Source: Paraburkholderia acidipaludis NBRC 101816 | GTDB taxonomy: Bacteria > Pseudomonadota > Gammaproteobacteria > Burkholderiales > Burkholderiaceae | Assembly (NCBI RefSeq): GCF_000684975.1 | Contig: NZ_BAXZ01000004.1 | Span: 124,001-188,000 of the forward strand | Direction of reading: 5' to 3' | Length of the DNA stretch: 64,000 bases | Shown here: piece by piece, positions 1 through 9,000 of the stretch | Layout: each line of letters starts with the position of its first letter | Position numbering within the stretch: the first letter of the stretch is position 1 | Program-made: the position numbers and the translations under genes | Notes under the pieces: model-generated | Databases searched by the model: none | What the model was told of the DNA's origin: nothing | Seen by the model: only the letters and a program-made list of their open reading frames with translations

Positions 1-1
1 C

Positions 2-187
2 TTCGTCGGTCTGATCGTCGTGATCGGCTTCTGGGAGGGCCAGCTGGCCGGGCTGCTCGTCGTGGTGACGGTCGGGCTCGTGGGCGGCCTGCTGTCGCGG
101 GCCTTCGGGCTCAATACGGGCGTGCAGTTCATGGGCTATTACACGGCCGTGCTGAGCGTGCCGGCTCTCACGAAGCTTTTTACGTGA
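2..187 (+). CDS. C-terminal end of an integral membrane protein (partial)
   Basis: Only the last 61 codons are inside the window; the frame ends with TGA at 185-187. The residues are almost all hydrophobic, with a membrane segment from the start to about residue 32 and a second hydrophobic stretch near the C-terminus ending PALTKLFT. It could be the end of a transporter permease (a tricarboxylate-type permease is one guess), but the fragment has no motif that decides this. It runs toward the convergent LysR gene 37 bp further on, so the two are not co-transcribed. Confidence 0.55.
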   Translation, partial: FVGLIVVIGFWEGQLAGLLVVVTVGLVGGLLSRAFGLNTGVQFMGYYTAVLSVPALTKLFT

Positions 188-224
188 GCCTCGGCGCCTC
201 GGCCCGGCGGCGCGTTCACCGCCG

Positions 225-1097
225 TTAGCGGAAAATCTCCGCGAGCAGGTTCGCCACCGTGCGCATCCGGTCGCTGTCGCGCAGTGCCGGGTGCTGCACG
301 AGCCACACGTCCTGGTCGAGCGACCGGATGTGCTTCTCCACGCAAACAAGATCGTTCGTCGTGCTGCCCGCCAGTTGCGCGAGCACGCCGAGCCCGGAGC
401 CGCCCAGCACGCCGTCGAGCACGCCCATCCCGTAGCTCGTGCGCAGCGACGGCGCGCTCGCTCCCGGCAGGCTGCCCAGCCATTGCGCGACCGGGTGGTC
501 GGCCTGGCGTTCGTCGGGCCCGACGAACGAGAGCTTCTCCCATTCCCGCCGCGCGATCGCCTGCTTGTGCCGCAGGAAGTAGTCGCGCGACGCATAGAGC
601 CCGAAGCGGATCCGGCCGATGCGCCGCACGTAGAGGTCGCCTTCGTCGGGGCATTCCGTCCAGAGCGCGATGTCCGCTTCGCGCCGCGCGAGGCTGTAGC
701 GCCGGCGCGAGGTCAGCACTTCGATCGCGAGGCCGGGCAGACGGTCCTGGAACGACCCGAGCAGCTTGAGCAGCATGTACGACGGCCATTCGGACGCGTT
801 GATGCGCACCGTCCCGCGCGGCCCGGCGTGGCCCGTTGCGTCGCCCGCGCGCGCAATCTGGTTCGCGAGGTCTTCCATCTGCTCGGCCGCGGCCAGCACC
901 TTCGCGCCGAAGGCCGTAGGGGTACACCCTGAGGGCACGCGGTCGATCAGGGGTTCCCCGAGGCGCCGCTCGAGTTCGGTGAGGCGGCGCGAGAGGGTGG
1001 GCGCGCTCAGGTCGCAGGCCTGGGCGGCCGCGCGCATCGTGCCTTCGCGGGCGATTGCCACCAGCAGCCGCAGATCGTCCCAGTCGATGTGTTCCAT
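225..1097 (-). CDS. LysR-family transcriptional regulator
   Basis: A 290-residue protein of normal LysR length. The N-terminal winged helix-turn-helix covers about residues 4-62 (WDDLRLLVAIAREGTMRAAA, then LSAPTLSRRLTELERRLG), followed by a linker helix and a periplasmic-binding-protein-like effector domain. I chose the ATG at 1097 because it places the HTH at the usual distance from the N-terminus; an upstream ATG at 1133 would add 12 residues that do not look like LysR. It is transcribed divergently from the rbs operon, with about 230 bp between the starts. It may therefore control that operon, although most rbs operons use LacI-type regulators; this is inference. Confidence 0.9.
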   Translation of the reverse strand: MEHIDWDDLRLLVAIAREGTMRAAAQACDLSAPTLSRRLTELERRLGEPLIDRVPSGCTPTAFGAKVLAAAEQMEDLANQIARAGDATGHAGPRGTVRINASEWPSYMLLKLLGSFQDRLPGLAIEVLTSRRRYSLARREADIALWTECPDEGDLYVRRIGRIRFGLYASRDYFLRHKQAIARREWEKLSFVGPDERQADHPVAQWLGSLPGASAPSLRTSYGMGVLDGVLGGSGLGVLAQLAGSTTNDLVCVEKHIRSLDQDVWLVQHPALRDSDRMRTVANLLAEIFR

Positions 1098-1328
1098 TTT
1101 TGTAACGGCAAGTTTTGAAATTTGGCATAGCATAACCCGATCCGCGGCGATAGGATTCAGTCCGGGGCGCCCTCATGCCGTTGCCGCCGCACGTGCTTTC
1201 GAGCGGGTTTGTGCAGAGGCAGCAGGCGACACGCCCGTGAATGGAAACGAACGCCAACAAACGGAAAACCGCCAGACGACTCGTCGGCTACCCCCGGGTA
1301 GAGACGCACGGGCGACACGGAGACAACC

Positions 1329-2294
1329 ATGACTCAATCCTTCAAAGCCTCACGCCGCCGCGCCATCGTGGCCACCGCAACGCTCGTCGCCTGCGCGGTC
1401 CTGCCCGCGGCGCCGGCTCTCGCACAGACGCCCCACAAGCCCAAAGTCGCGCTCGTGATGAAGTCGCTCGCCAACGAGTTCTTCCTGACGATGGAAACCG
1501 GCGCGAAGGACTACCAGGCGCACAACAGCGGCAAGTTCGACCTCGTGACGAACGGCATCAAGAACGAGACGGATACGGCCGCGCAGATCCAGATCGTCGA
1601 GCAGATGATCGTCTCGAAGGTGGACGCGATCGTGCTGGCGCCGGCCGATTCGAAGGCGCTCGTGCCGGTGGTGAAGAAGGCGGTGGACGCCGGCATCATC
1701 GTCGTGAACATCGACAACCGGCTCGACCCGGACGTGCTCAAGTCGAAAGACCTGAACGTGCCGTTCGTGGGCCCGGACAACGCCAAGGGCGCCGAGAAGG
1801 TGGGCGACTACCTGGCGCAGAAGCTCAAGGCCGGCGACGAAGTGGGCATCGTCGAAGGCGTTTCGACCACCACCAACGCGCAGCAGCGCACGGCGGGCTT
1901 CAAGGCCGCGATGCAGAAGGTGGGCGCGAAGATCGACTCGGTGCAGTCGGGCGAGTGGGAAATCGACAAGGGCAATGCGGTGGCGTCCGCCATGCTCAAC
2001 GAGTATCCGAACATCAAGGCGCTGCTGTGCGGCAACGACAACATGGCCATCGGCGCCGTGTCGGCGGTGCGCGCGGCGGGCAAGCAGGGCAAGGTGTACG
2101 TGGTCGGCTATGACGACATCGACGCCATCAAGCCGATGCTCAAGGACGGCCGCGTGCTCGCCACCGCCGACCAGTACGCGGCGAAGCAGGCCGTGTTCGG
2201 CATCGATACGGCGCTCAAGGCCCTGGCCGATCACAAGAAGCAGTCGGAGCTCGCCGGCGTGGTGGAAACGCCGGTCGATCTCGTGACGAAGTAA
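1329..2294 (+). CDS. rbsB: Ribose-type sugar ABC transporter, periplasmic binding protein
   Basis: A 321-residue periplasmic sugar-binding protein of the RbsB class. A signal peptide covers about residues 1-32 (basic MTQSFKASRRR, hydrophobic core, PALA cleavage site). The mature part has the two-lobed pattern of the family: KVALVMKSLANEFF, VDAIVLAPADSKAL, then CGNDNMAIGAVSAV and VVGYDDIDAIKPML. It should deliver a pentose or related sugar to RbsAC in the inner membrane. The start has an upstream GGAGA about 7 nt away. It is the first gene of a four-gene operon with a kinase, which points to ribose-like substrates, but the exact sugar cannot be read from sequence. Confidence 0.9.
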   Translation: MTQSFKASRRRAIVATATLVACAVLPAAPALAQTPHKPKVALVMKSLANEFFLTMETGAKDYQAHNSGKFDLVTNGIKNETDTAAQIQIVEQMIVSKVDAIVLAPADSKALVPVVKKAVDAGIIVVNIDNRLDPDVLKSKDLNVPFVGPDNAKGAEKVGDYLAQKLKAGDEVGIVEGVSTTTNAQQRTAGFKAAMQKVGAKIDSVQSGEWEIDKGNAVASAMLNEYPNIKALLCGNDNMAIGAVSAVRAAGKQGKVYVVGYDDIDAIKPMLKDGRVLATADQYAAKQAVFGIDTALKALADHKKQSELAGVVETPVDLVTK

Positions 2295-2380
2295 TCTCCC
2301 CCTGGGTCCTGGCCGCGCCGCCACGCGGTGGCCGCCGTCCGGACCCTGTCTGAGCGCCATTCGTGCGCAGCGGTTACGCG

Positions 2381-4000
2381 ATGTCCCTTCCTCTCAAGCC
2401 TTCCCACGACGCCGTGCCCGTGCTGAACGTGCAGGGTGTCGGCAAGACCTATGCCGCGCCGGTGCTGGCCGGCGTATCGCTGCAACTCCATGCGGGCGAA
2501 GTGCTCGCGCTGACCGGCGAGAACGGCGCCGGCAAGAGCACGCTTTCGAAGATCGTCGGCGGTCTCGTGACGCCGACCGAGGGCGCGATGACGCTGGGCG
2601 GTGAGGCCTATGCGCCGGCCAGCCGCAGCGAAGCGGAGGCGCTTGGCGTGCGCATGGTGATGCAGGAGCTGAACCTGCTGCCCACGCTGACGATCGCCGA
2701 AAACCTGTTTCTGAACCGCCTGCCGCGCCGCGGCCTGCTGGGTTCGCTTGGCGGCCGCATCGACCGCGCGACGCTGCGCGAGGACGCGCGCCGCGCGATG
2801 GCGCAGGTCGGGCTCGAGGCGATCCATCCGGACACGCTGGTCGGCGAGCTCGGCATCGGCCATCAGCAGATGGTCGAGATCGCGCGCAACCTGATCGGCG
2901 ACTGCCGCGTGCTGATACTCGACGAGCCCACGGCCATGCTGACCGCGCGCGAGGTCGACCTGCTGTTCGCGCAGATCGCGCAGTTGAAGGCGCGCGGCGT
3001 GGCGATGATCTATATCTCGCACCGTCTCGAAGAACTGCAGCGCATTGCGGAACGTGCGGCGGTGCTGCGCGACGGGCGGCTCGTGCACGTGGGCGCGATG
3101 CGCGAGCTCACGAGCGAGCGTCTCGTCACGCTGATGGTGGGGCGCGACGTGGGCGAAGAGATCGACCTGGGCGAGCGGCGCCTGGGCGGCGCCGCGCTCA
3201 AGGTCGAGCACATGACGCGCGGCCATGCGGTGCGCGACGTGTCGTTCGAGGTGCGGGCCGGCGAGATCTTCGGCATTAGCGGCCTGATTGGCGCGGGCCG
3301 CACCGAGCTCTTGCGCCTCATCTTCGGCGCGGACCGCGCGGACGCCGGCACCGTGTCGATCGCGCACGGCGGCGCGCCGCTCGCACCCGTCACGCTGAAC
3401 TCGCCCGTCGATGCGGTGAAGCGCGGCATCGCGCTGATCACCGAGGACCGCAAGGGCGAAGGGCTGCTGCTGCCGCAATCGATTGCGGCCAACGTGTCGC
3501 TCGGCAACGTGGGCGCGGTGGCGAAGCGCGGCGTGATCGACGGCGGCCGCGAGGCCGCGCTCGCGCAGAAGATGATCGACGCCATGCGCATCCGCACGTC
3601 GGGCCCCGCGCAGGCCGTGGCGGAACTGTCGGGCGGCAACCAGCAGAAGGTCGTGATCGGCCGCTGGCTTGCGCGCGACTGCACGGTGCTGCTGTTCGAC
3701 GAGCCCACGCGCGGCATCGACGTCGGCGCGCGCTTCGACATCTATACGCTGCTGGGCGCGCTTGCGCGCGAGGGCCGCGCGATCGTGGTCGTGTCGAGCG
3801 ACCTGCGCGAGCTGATGGCGATCTGCGACCGCATCGGCGTGATGTCGGCGGGACGATTGACCGGCATCTTCGAGCGCGGCGGCTGGACCCAGGACTCGCT
3901 GCTCGCCGCGGCTTTCGCGGGCTACGCAAGCAGCGAATCCATGACGCAAGCGGGCGCGGCCAATGCGGCGGCACCCGACGAGAACCTGATGGAGCATTGA
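2381..4000 (+). CDS. rbsA: Sugar ABC transporter ATPase with two ATP-binding domains
   Basis: A 539-residue duplicated ATPase of the RbsA/MglA type that powers import through RbsC. Domain 1 has Walker A GENGAGKST near residues 47-55 and Walker B VLILDEPTA, but a non-canonical signature (LGIGHQQM). Domain 2 has the degenerate P-loop GLIGAGRTE expected in this family, a perfect signature LSGGNQQKV and VLLFDEPTRGIDVGA. The ATG at 2381 was preferred; an in-frame GTG at 2363 would add six residues. The gene ends 2 nt before the permease start, so translation of the two is probably coupled. Confidence 0.92.
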   Translation: MSLPLKPSHDAVPVLNVQGVGKTYAAPVLAGVSLQLHAGEVLALTGENGAGKSTLSKIVGGLVTPTEGAMTLGGEAYAPASRSEAEALGVRMVMQELNLLPTLTIAENLFLNRLPRRGLLGSLGGRIDRATLREDARRAMAQVGLEAIHPDTLVGELGIGHQQMVEIARNLIGDCRVLILDEPTAMLTAREVDLLFAQIAQLKARGVAMIYISHRLEELQRIAERAAVLRDGRLVHVGAMRELTSERLVTLMVGRDVGEEIDLGERRLGGAALKVEHMTRGHAVRDVSFEVRAGEIFGISGLIGAGRTELLRLIFGADRADAGTVSIAHGGAPLAPVTLNSPVDAVKRGIALITEDRKGEGLLLPQSIAANVSLGNVGAVAKRGVIDGGREAALAQKMIDAMRIRTSGPAQAVAELSGGNQQKVVIGRWLARDCTVLLFDEPTRGIDVGARFDIYTLLGALAREGRAIVVVSSDLRELMAICDRIGVMSAGRLTGIFERGGWTQDSLLAAAFAGYASSESMTQAGAANAAAPDENLMEH

Positions 4001-4002
4001 GC

Positions 4003-5004
4003 ATGACTACGCAAACGAGCCTGCCGACCGCGCAGCAAGAGCCCCCCGGCAAAACGAAGCCGGCGCGCGAGCGCGGCGGTTTTTCGAACTACCTCGGCCT
4101 GATCGGCGCGCTGGCGGGCATGATCGTCCTGTTCTCGCTGCTGAGTTCGCACTTCCTCACCTACGACACGTTCAGCACGATTGCGAACCAGATTCCCGAC
4201 CTCGTCGTGATGTCGGTGGGCATGACGTTCGTGCTGATCATCGCCGGCATCGATCTCTCGGTCGGCTCGGTGCTCGCGCTCGGCGCTGCCGTGACGAGCG
4301 TCGCTTCGCTGCAATGGCACTGGCCCGCGATTCCGGCCGCGCTGTTCGGCATGGCGGGCGCGACGCTCACGGGCTGCGTGACGGGCACGATCACGGTGGG
4401 CTGGCGCATTCCGTCGTTCATCGTCTCGCTCGGCGTGCTCGAAGCGGCGCGCGGGCTCGCGTATCAACTGACGAACTCGCGCACGGCCTATATCGGCGAC
4501 TCGCTCGACTTTCTCTCGAACCCGATCGCGTTCGGCATTTCGCCGGCCTTCCTGATCGCCATTGCCGTGATGCTCGTCGCGCAGTGGGTGCTCACGCGCA
4601 CCGTGTTCGGCCGCTACCTCGTGGGGATCGGCACCAACGAGGAGGCGGTGCGGCTTGCGGGTGTGGATACGCGTCCGTACAAGATTGCGGTGTTCGCGCT
4701 GATGGGGCTGCTTTCGGGGCTCGCCGCGCTGTTCCAGATCTCGCGCCTCGAAGCCGCCGACCCGAACGCGGGCGACGGGCTCGAGCTGCAGGTGATCGCG
4801 GCCGTCGTGATCGGCGGCACGAGCCTGATGGGCGGACGCGGTTCGGTCACGAGCACCTTCTTCGGTGTACTGATCATTTCCGTGCTGGCCGCGGGCCTCG
4901 CGCAGATCGGCGCGAGCGAGCCGACCAAGCGGATCATCACCGGCGCCGTGATCGTGATCGCGGTGGTGGTGGACACCTATCGCAGCCGGCGCCGTGCCGC
5001 ATAA
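4003..5004 (+). CDS. rbsC: Sugar ABC transporter permease
   Basis: A 333-residue inner-membrane permease of the RbsC/BPD_transp_2 family. It has many hydrophobic segments, a family-typical GIDLSVGSVLALGAAV stretch around residues 83-98 and a GTNEEAVRLAGVDTRPYKI cytoplasmic loop that contacts the ATPase. The ATG at 4003 lies 2 nt after the rbsA stop and within reach of its GGAG; an upstream TTG at 3997 is unlikely. It forms the membrane channel with RbsA as motor and RbsB as receptor. Confidence 0.92.
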   Translation: MTTQTSLPTAQQEPPGKTKPARERGGFSNYLGLIGALAGMIVLFSLLSSHFLTYDTFSTIANQIPDLVVMSVGMTFVLIIAGIDLSVGSVLALGAAVTSVASLQWHWPAIPAALFGMAGATLTGCVTGTITVGWRIPSFIVSLGVLEAARGLAYQLTNSRTAYIGDSLDFLSNPIAFGISPAFLIAIAVMLVAQWVLTRTVFGRYLVGIGTNEEAVRLAGVDTRPYKIAVFALMGLLSGLAALFQISRLEAADPNAGDGLELQVIAAVVIGGTSLMGGRGSVTSTFFGVLIISVLAAGLAQIGASEPTKRIITGAVIVIAVVVDTYRSRRRAA

Positions 5005-5040
5005 TCGGTCATGGGCGCAGACGCGCCAATGGACAGGAGA

Positions 5041-5979
5041 ATGATTTTGTCTAAAGCAGAAAAAGCGGGCCGGGTCGTAGTGGTCGGCAGCATCAACACC
5101 GATCTCGTCGCGCGTGCGCCGCATCTGCCGCGTCCCGGCGAGACCATCGGCGGGCATGAGTTTTCGCAGGTGGCGGGCGGCAAGGGCGCCAACCAGGCCG
5201 TCGCGGCCGCGCGCATCGGCGCGCAGGTTTCGATGGTGGGCTGCATCGGCAGCGATGCGAACGGCGGCCAGCGGCTGCACGATCTCGAGGCCGAGGGCAT
5301 CGACTGCGCGGGTGTCGAGGTAAGCCGGACGCAGCCGACCGGCGTGGCACTGATCACGGTTTCCGACGAAGGGCAGAACACGATCGTCGTCGTGGCGGGC
5401 AGCAACGGCGAGCTCACGCCCGCGCAGGTACAGCGCCACGAGGCGACGCTGCGCGCGGCCGACGTGGTGGTGTGTCAGCTCGAATCGCCGTGGGACGCCG
5501 TGCACGCGACGCTTGCGCTCGCGCGGCGCCTCGGCAAGACCACGGTTCTGAACCCGGCGCCGGCGACCGAACCGTTGCCCGCCGAGTGGATGCCGCTCAT
5601 CGACTATCTCGTGCCGAACGAAGTGGAGGCCGCGATTCTGGCCGGCCTGCCGGTGGAATCCGAAAGCGGCGCGCGGCGCGCGGCCGCGGAACTGCAGCGC
5701 GCCGGCGCGCGTAACGTAATCGTCACACTCGGAGCGCAGGGCGCGTATCTGCTGCGCGAGGGCGGCGAGGGCGCGCACTTCGCCGCGCCGGAAGTGCGCG
5801 CCGTCGACACGACGGCTGCGGGCGACACCTTCATCGGCGTGTTCGCTTCGCAACTGGCGGCGCGTCAGCCGCTCGACGCCGCGATCGGGCTCGCGCAACG
5901 GGCGGCGGCGATTTCGGTCACGCGCGCGGGCGCCCAGCCTTCCATTCCGACTCGCGAAGAGGTCGATCGCTTCTCCTGA
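5041..5979 (+). CDS. rbsK: Ribokinase (PfkB family)
   Basis: A 312-residue sugar kinase that phosphorylates the imported sugar at the expense of ATP. It has the two PfkB signatures: GGKGANQAVAAARIGA near residues 43-58, which binds the sugar, and DTTAAGDTFIG near residues 256-266, which holds the catalytic Asp and the anion hole. NPAPA and VPNEVEA are also typical of ribokinase. The ATG at 5041 follows GGACAGGAGA directly; an earlier ATG at 5011 lacks such a site. It is the last rbs gene, with a hairpin terminator about 90 bp downstream. No rbsD (ribose mutarotase) is present. Confidence 0.92.
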   Translation: MILSKAEKAGRVVVVGSINTDLVARAPHLPRPGETIGGHEFSQVAGGKGANQAVAAARIGAQVSMVGCIGSDANGGQRLHDLEAEGIDCAGVEVSRTQPTGVALITVSDEGQNTIVVVAGSNGELTPAQVQRHEATLRAADVVVCQLESPWDAVHATLALARRLGKTTVLNPAPATEPLPAEWMPLIDYLVPNEVEAAILAGLPVESESGARRAAAELQRAGARNVIVTLGAQGAYLLREGGEGAHFAAPEVRAVDTTAAGDTFIGVFASQLAARQPLDAAIGLAQRAAAISVTRAGAQPSIPTREEVDRFS

Positions 5980-6040
5980 ACGGGCTGGCGATATGCCCCT
6001 CGTTCTTAACATCCGTCAATTGCCGCGCTGCGGGCAGGCA

Positions 6041-6061
6041 ACTTTACCGTTGAGGTAAAGT
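6041..6061. promoter_or_regulatory. Inverted repeat, possible operator
   Basis: ACTTTACC and GGTAAAGT form perfect 8-bp arms around a 5-nt centre, directly before the rbs terminator hairpin and about 85 bp before the acetoacetate decarboxylase start. The size and symmetry resemble operators of MerR-like dimers. No cognate regulator gene adjoins it, so this is a suggestion only. Confidence 0.35.
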
Positions 6062-6068
6062 CAACGCA

Positions 6069-6101
6069 GATCACCGTGCCGGTCATGCCGGCACGGTGAT
6101 C
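6069..6101 (+). terminator. Strong hairpin terminator after rbsK
   Basis: A perfect 14-bp stem (6069-6082 with 6088-6101) and a 5-nt loop, followed only by CTTTG rather than a long T-run. It closes the rbs operon and separates it from the next gene. Confidence 0.7.
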
Positions 6102-6145
6102 TTTGAAACCGCGTCGCATGCAACCCAGGCAAAAGGGGAATACGG

Positions 6146-6886
6146 ATGAAGTCCAGTGAAGTGAGATCGAAAGCGTTTGCCATGCCGTTGACGAGCCCGG
6201 CGTTCCCCATGGGACCCTACCGCTTCGTCAATCGCGAGTTCCTGATCATCACGTATCGCACCGATATGGACCGGTTGCGCGAGATCGTGCCCGAGCCGCT
6301 CAAGGTGACCGATCCCTACGTGCATTACGAGTTCATCCGTATGCCGGACTCGACCGGTTTCGGCGACTACACCGAGAGCGGCCAGGTGATCCCGGTCGAA
6401 TTCAACGGGGTGAAGGGCGGCTACACGCTCGCCATGTATCTGAACGACCATCCGCCCATCGCGGGCGGCCGCGAGTTGTGGGGCTTCCCCAAGAAGCTCG
6501 CCAATCCCACGCTCGAAACGCACATCGACACGCTGCTCGGCACGCTCGACTACGGTCCCGTGCGCGTCGCGACGGGGACCATGGGCTACAAGCACAAGGA
6601 ACTCGACATCGTCGACCAGGCCAAGCGGCTTGCCGGTGCGAACTATCTGCTGAAGATCATTCCGCACGTAGACGGCAGCGCGCGCGTGTGCGAACTCGTG
6701 CGCTACTACCTCGAGGACATCACGATGAAGGGCGCCTGGACCGGGCCGGCTTCGCTTCAGCTTGCGCCGCATGCGCTGGCTCCCGTCGCCGATCTGCCGG
6801 TGCTCGAGATCGTGGAAGCTCGCCACCTGATGGCCGACCTGACGCTGGGGCTCGGCGAGGTGGTTCACGATTACCTCGCGCAATAA
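6146..6886 (+). CDS. adc: Acetoacetate decarboxylase
   Basis: A 246-residue enzyme that decarboxylates acetoacetate to acetone and CO2 in the cytoplasm, using a Schiff-base lysine. The active-site motif ELWGFPKK is intact, with the lysine pair at residues 116-117 matching the catalytic Lys115/Lys116 pair of the clostridial enzyme. Length and the PYRFVNREFLIITYRTD start also fit the family. It stands alone here, with no CoA-transferase or hydroxybutyrate dehydrogenase beside it. In a PHB-making organism it may drain acetoacetate from polymer breakdown; that role is inferred. Confidence 0.93.
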   Translation: MKSSEVRSKAFAMPLTSPAFPMGPYRFVNREFLIITYRTDMDRLREIVPEPLKVTDPYVHYEFIRMPDSTGFGDYTESGQVIPVEFNGVKGGYTLAMYLNDHPPIAGGRELWGFPKKLANPTLETHIDTLLGTLDYGPVRVATGTMGYKHKELDIVDQAKRLAGANYLLKIIPHVDGSARVCELVRYYLEDITMKGAWTGPASLQLAPHALAPVADLPVLEIVEARHLMADLTLGLGEVVHDYLAQ

Positions 6887-7072
6887 CGGCCGCACAGCAC
6901 GCGCCCCGCTCGTTTCGCGCGGGTGGGGCGGGCCGCATTCCCTGTCGATCCCGCCAGCTTCGCGTCATTTGTCCGCCCGGCGGTCCCTCGTAGGATAATC
7001 CGCTTGCCGCCGCCGTCTGCCATGCGGGTGGACCGGAAGGCGCATCACAACGGATTGATTTCAAGGTAGAGC

Positions 7073-7684
7073 ATGAACAAGATTGCAGGTGCCCTGCTTG
7101 CGGCGGGCCTGATTGCGTTTTCGGCGTCGAGCCGCGCAGACAACCCCGAGCCGGCATGGCTGCCGGCCACGGCGGCAACCGGCTTCGAAAGTGCCCCGGC
7201 GATCGTCGAGGGCGCGCAAGGCAAGGACGTCAAGTCGACGATTTACGTCTTCATGGACCCGAACTGCATCTATTGCCATCTCGTCTGGAAAGCGCTGCGG
7301 CCTTACGAGGCGGCGGGACTTCAGGTGCACTGGATTCCGCTGGCGTTTCTCAAGCCCGACTCGGCGGGCAAGGCCGCCGCGCTGCTGCAGGCACCGGACA
7401 GCGCCGCGCTGCTCAAGAAGCTCGAACTCGGCTACAACGAGAAGGACGAGTCCGGCGGCATCGCCCCGCTGCCGACCGTTCCCGGCGCGACCCAGGCGAA
7501 GCTCGACGGCAACGCCAAACTCTTCCAGGACCTCGGGTTCCAGGGCACGCCGACCATCATCTATCAGGGCTCGGGCGGCCGTTGGGCCGACTACGGCGGC
7601 ATGCCCAAGCTCGCCGCGCTGCCCGGCATGCTGAATCTGCCGGCTCAACCCGTTGCGGACCCGGAACTGAAGCAGTATCAGTAA
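7073..7684 (+). CDS. DsbG/DsbC-like periplasmic thiol:disulfide protein
   Basis: A 203-residue exported thioredoxin-fold protein. A signal peptide covers about residues 1-22 (MNKIAGALLAAGLIAFSASSRA). The redox motif is CIYC at residues 65-68, inside YVFMDPNCIYCHL, and a cis-Pro loop GTPTII lies near residue 163. The fold and the FMDPNCIYCH context are like DsbG/DsbC, but at about 180 mature residues it lacks most of the N-terminal dimerisation domain of those proteins (usually about 230-250 residues). The usual CPYC of DsbG is CIYC here. It is probably a monomeric isomerase or sulfenic-acid reductase in the periplasm. Confidence 0.8.
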   Translation: MNKIAGALLAAGLIAFSASSRADNPEPAWLPATAATGFESAPAIVEGAQGKDVKSTIYVFMDPNCIYCHLVWKALRPYEAAGLQVHWIPLAFLKPDSAGKAAALLQAPDSAALLKKLELGYNEKDESGGIAPLPTVPGATQAKLDGNAKLFQDLGFQGTPTIIYQGSGGRWADYGGMPKLAALPGMLNLPAQPVADPELKQYQ

Positions 7685-7821
7685 CGCGCGCTGTATGAGG
7701 CGGCCGGACCGTTGCTGCTCGCGACGGCCGGCGCGCCGAGCGCGGCCGTGGTTGCCACCAGCGCCACGGCAAACAGGTTTGCGCCGAGGATGAGCAGCGC
7801 GGGTAGGGCTCTCGATTTCAT
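7678..7821 (-). CDS. Small putative exported protein
   Basis: A 47-codon frame beginning MKSRALPALLILGANLF, with a hydrophobic stretch that reads like a signal peptide or single membrane anchor and a short Ser/Ala-rich tail. A GGAG lies about 8 nt before the ATG at 7821. It runs convergently into the end of the DsbG-like gene, overlapping it by 7 nt. No family was recognised and it may not be translated. Confidence 0.35.
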   Translation of the reverse strand: MKSRALPALLILGANLFAVALVATTAALGAPAVASSNGPAASYSARY

Positions 7822-7934
7822 GGTTGGGGCTCCGTCGCTTGCCGAGGACTGGCGGGAAAAATAAGGATGACTAAACACATGCCCGCCGGACGATGCCGTT
7901 ATCGCACCGCGCGGCGGGCAGTGTTCGCCGGGGC

Positions 7935-8963
7935 TTACTGCAGACGCGCCTTCAACTGGTCGGCGAGCTGCTTGATGGCCGTTTTCGTCGGCGCGTCGTC
8001 GGCCAGTGCGTTGAGCAGGCCGAAGTCGTGGATCGTGCCGTTGTAGCGCGTCGTCGTGACCTCGTCGCCGGCCGCATCGAGCTTCCTGCCGTAGGCCTCG
8101 CCCTCGTCACGCAGCACGTCGAAGTCGGCGACCTGGATCAGCGCGGGCGGCAAGCCTTTGAGCTCTTCCTGCGACGCGCGCAGCGGCGACGCATAAATCT
8201 GGCTGCGCTGCGCCGGATCCTTCGTATAGGCGTCCCAGAACCATTTCATCATGTCGCGCGTGAGGAAGTGGCCGTTCTGGTAGGCGAGGTAGGAACCGTC
8301 GTTGAAGTTCGCGTCCGTGACGGGCCACATCAGGCCCTGAAAGCGAATGGCCGGGCCTTGCTTGTCCTTCGCCATCAGGCTGACGACCGCCGCCATGTTG
8401 CCGCCCACGCTGTTGCCGACCACGGCAAGGCGGCTGCCGTCCACGCCGATTTCCCCACCGTGCTGGGCGACCCATTTCGTCGCGGCGTAGGCCTGGTTGA
8501 TGGCCACCGGATAGTGCGCCTCGGGCGAGGGCGTGTAGTTCACGAACACGGCGACGGCGCCCGATTGCACGACGAGGTCGCGCACGAGGCGCTCGTGGGT
8601 GGGGAAGTCGCCGAGTATCCAGCCGCCGCCATGGAAGAACATGAACACGGGCAGCGTGCCGCTCGCGCCTTGCGGACGAACGATGGTGATCGGCACGCTG
8701 ATGCCGTCCTCTTCGATGGTGCGGTTGGACACGTCGATACCCGAGAGATCGACCTTGACGCCGTTCTGCGCATCGATCAACACCTGGCGCGCCTTGGCGG
8801 GCGGCAGCGTATTGATGGCGGGACCGGTGCCGCTGTTCAGCGCGTGCAGGAACGCCGAGGTGACCTTGTCGGGCGTAGCGGGGGTGGCGGGCGCAGCGGC
8901 CGTGGCGAAGGCGGTATGCACGGCGAACAGCGCGGCGATGGTCAGGGGTTTGAGCGATTTCAT
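7935..8963 (-). CDS. Exported alpha/beta hydrolase (HSL/Aes-type esterase)
   Basis: A 342-residue hydrolase of the hormone-sensitive-lipase family. A signal peptide covers about residues 1-23 (ending TAFATAAA). The oxyanion-hole motif HGGGW near residues 111-115 and the nucleophile elbow GNSVGG near residues 183-188 are both intact. The acid and base are probably the Asp in VADFDVLRDEGEAY and the His in TIHDFGLLNAL. It lies 37 nt downstream of ohr on the same strand, so it probably shares the ohr promoter and any peroxide response. The substrate is unknown; short-chain esters are usual for the family. Confidence 0.88.
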   Translation of the reverse strand: MKSLKPLTIAALFAVHTAFATAAAPATPATPDKVTSAFLHALNSGTGPAINTLPPAKARQVLIDAQNGVKVDLSGIDVSNRTIEEDGISVPITIVRPQGASGTLPVFMFFHGGGWILGDFPTHERLVRDLVVQSGAVAVFVNYTPSPEAHYPVAINQAYAATKWVAQHGGEIGVDGSRLAVVGNSVGGNMAAVVSLMAKDKQGPAIRFQGLMWPVTDANFNDGSYLAYQNGHFLTRDMMKWFWDAYTKDPAQRSQIYASPLRASQEELKGLPPALIQVADFDVLRDEGEAYGRKLDAAGDEVTTTRYNGTIHDFGLLNALADDAPTKTAIKQLADQLKARLQ

Positions 8964-9000
8964 GGTCGATTCCGTGATAAGAGGTCAGTAGTCCGTATCG

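Noticed and set aside
139..1260. A 370-codon minus-strand frame overlapping the LysR gene
   Set aside because: Arg/Ala/Pro-rich shadow frame; the LysR reading in another frame has clear HTH and effector domains.
3922..6012. A nearly 700-codon antisense frame across rbsC and rbsK
   Set aside because: Composition is Arg/His/Asp-rich with no domain; the sense frames encode well-known transporter and kinase motifs.
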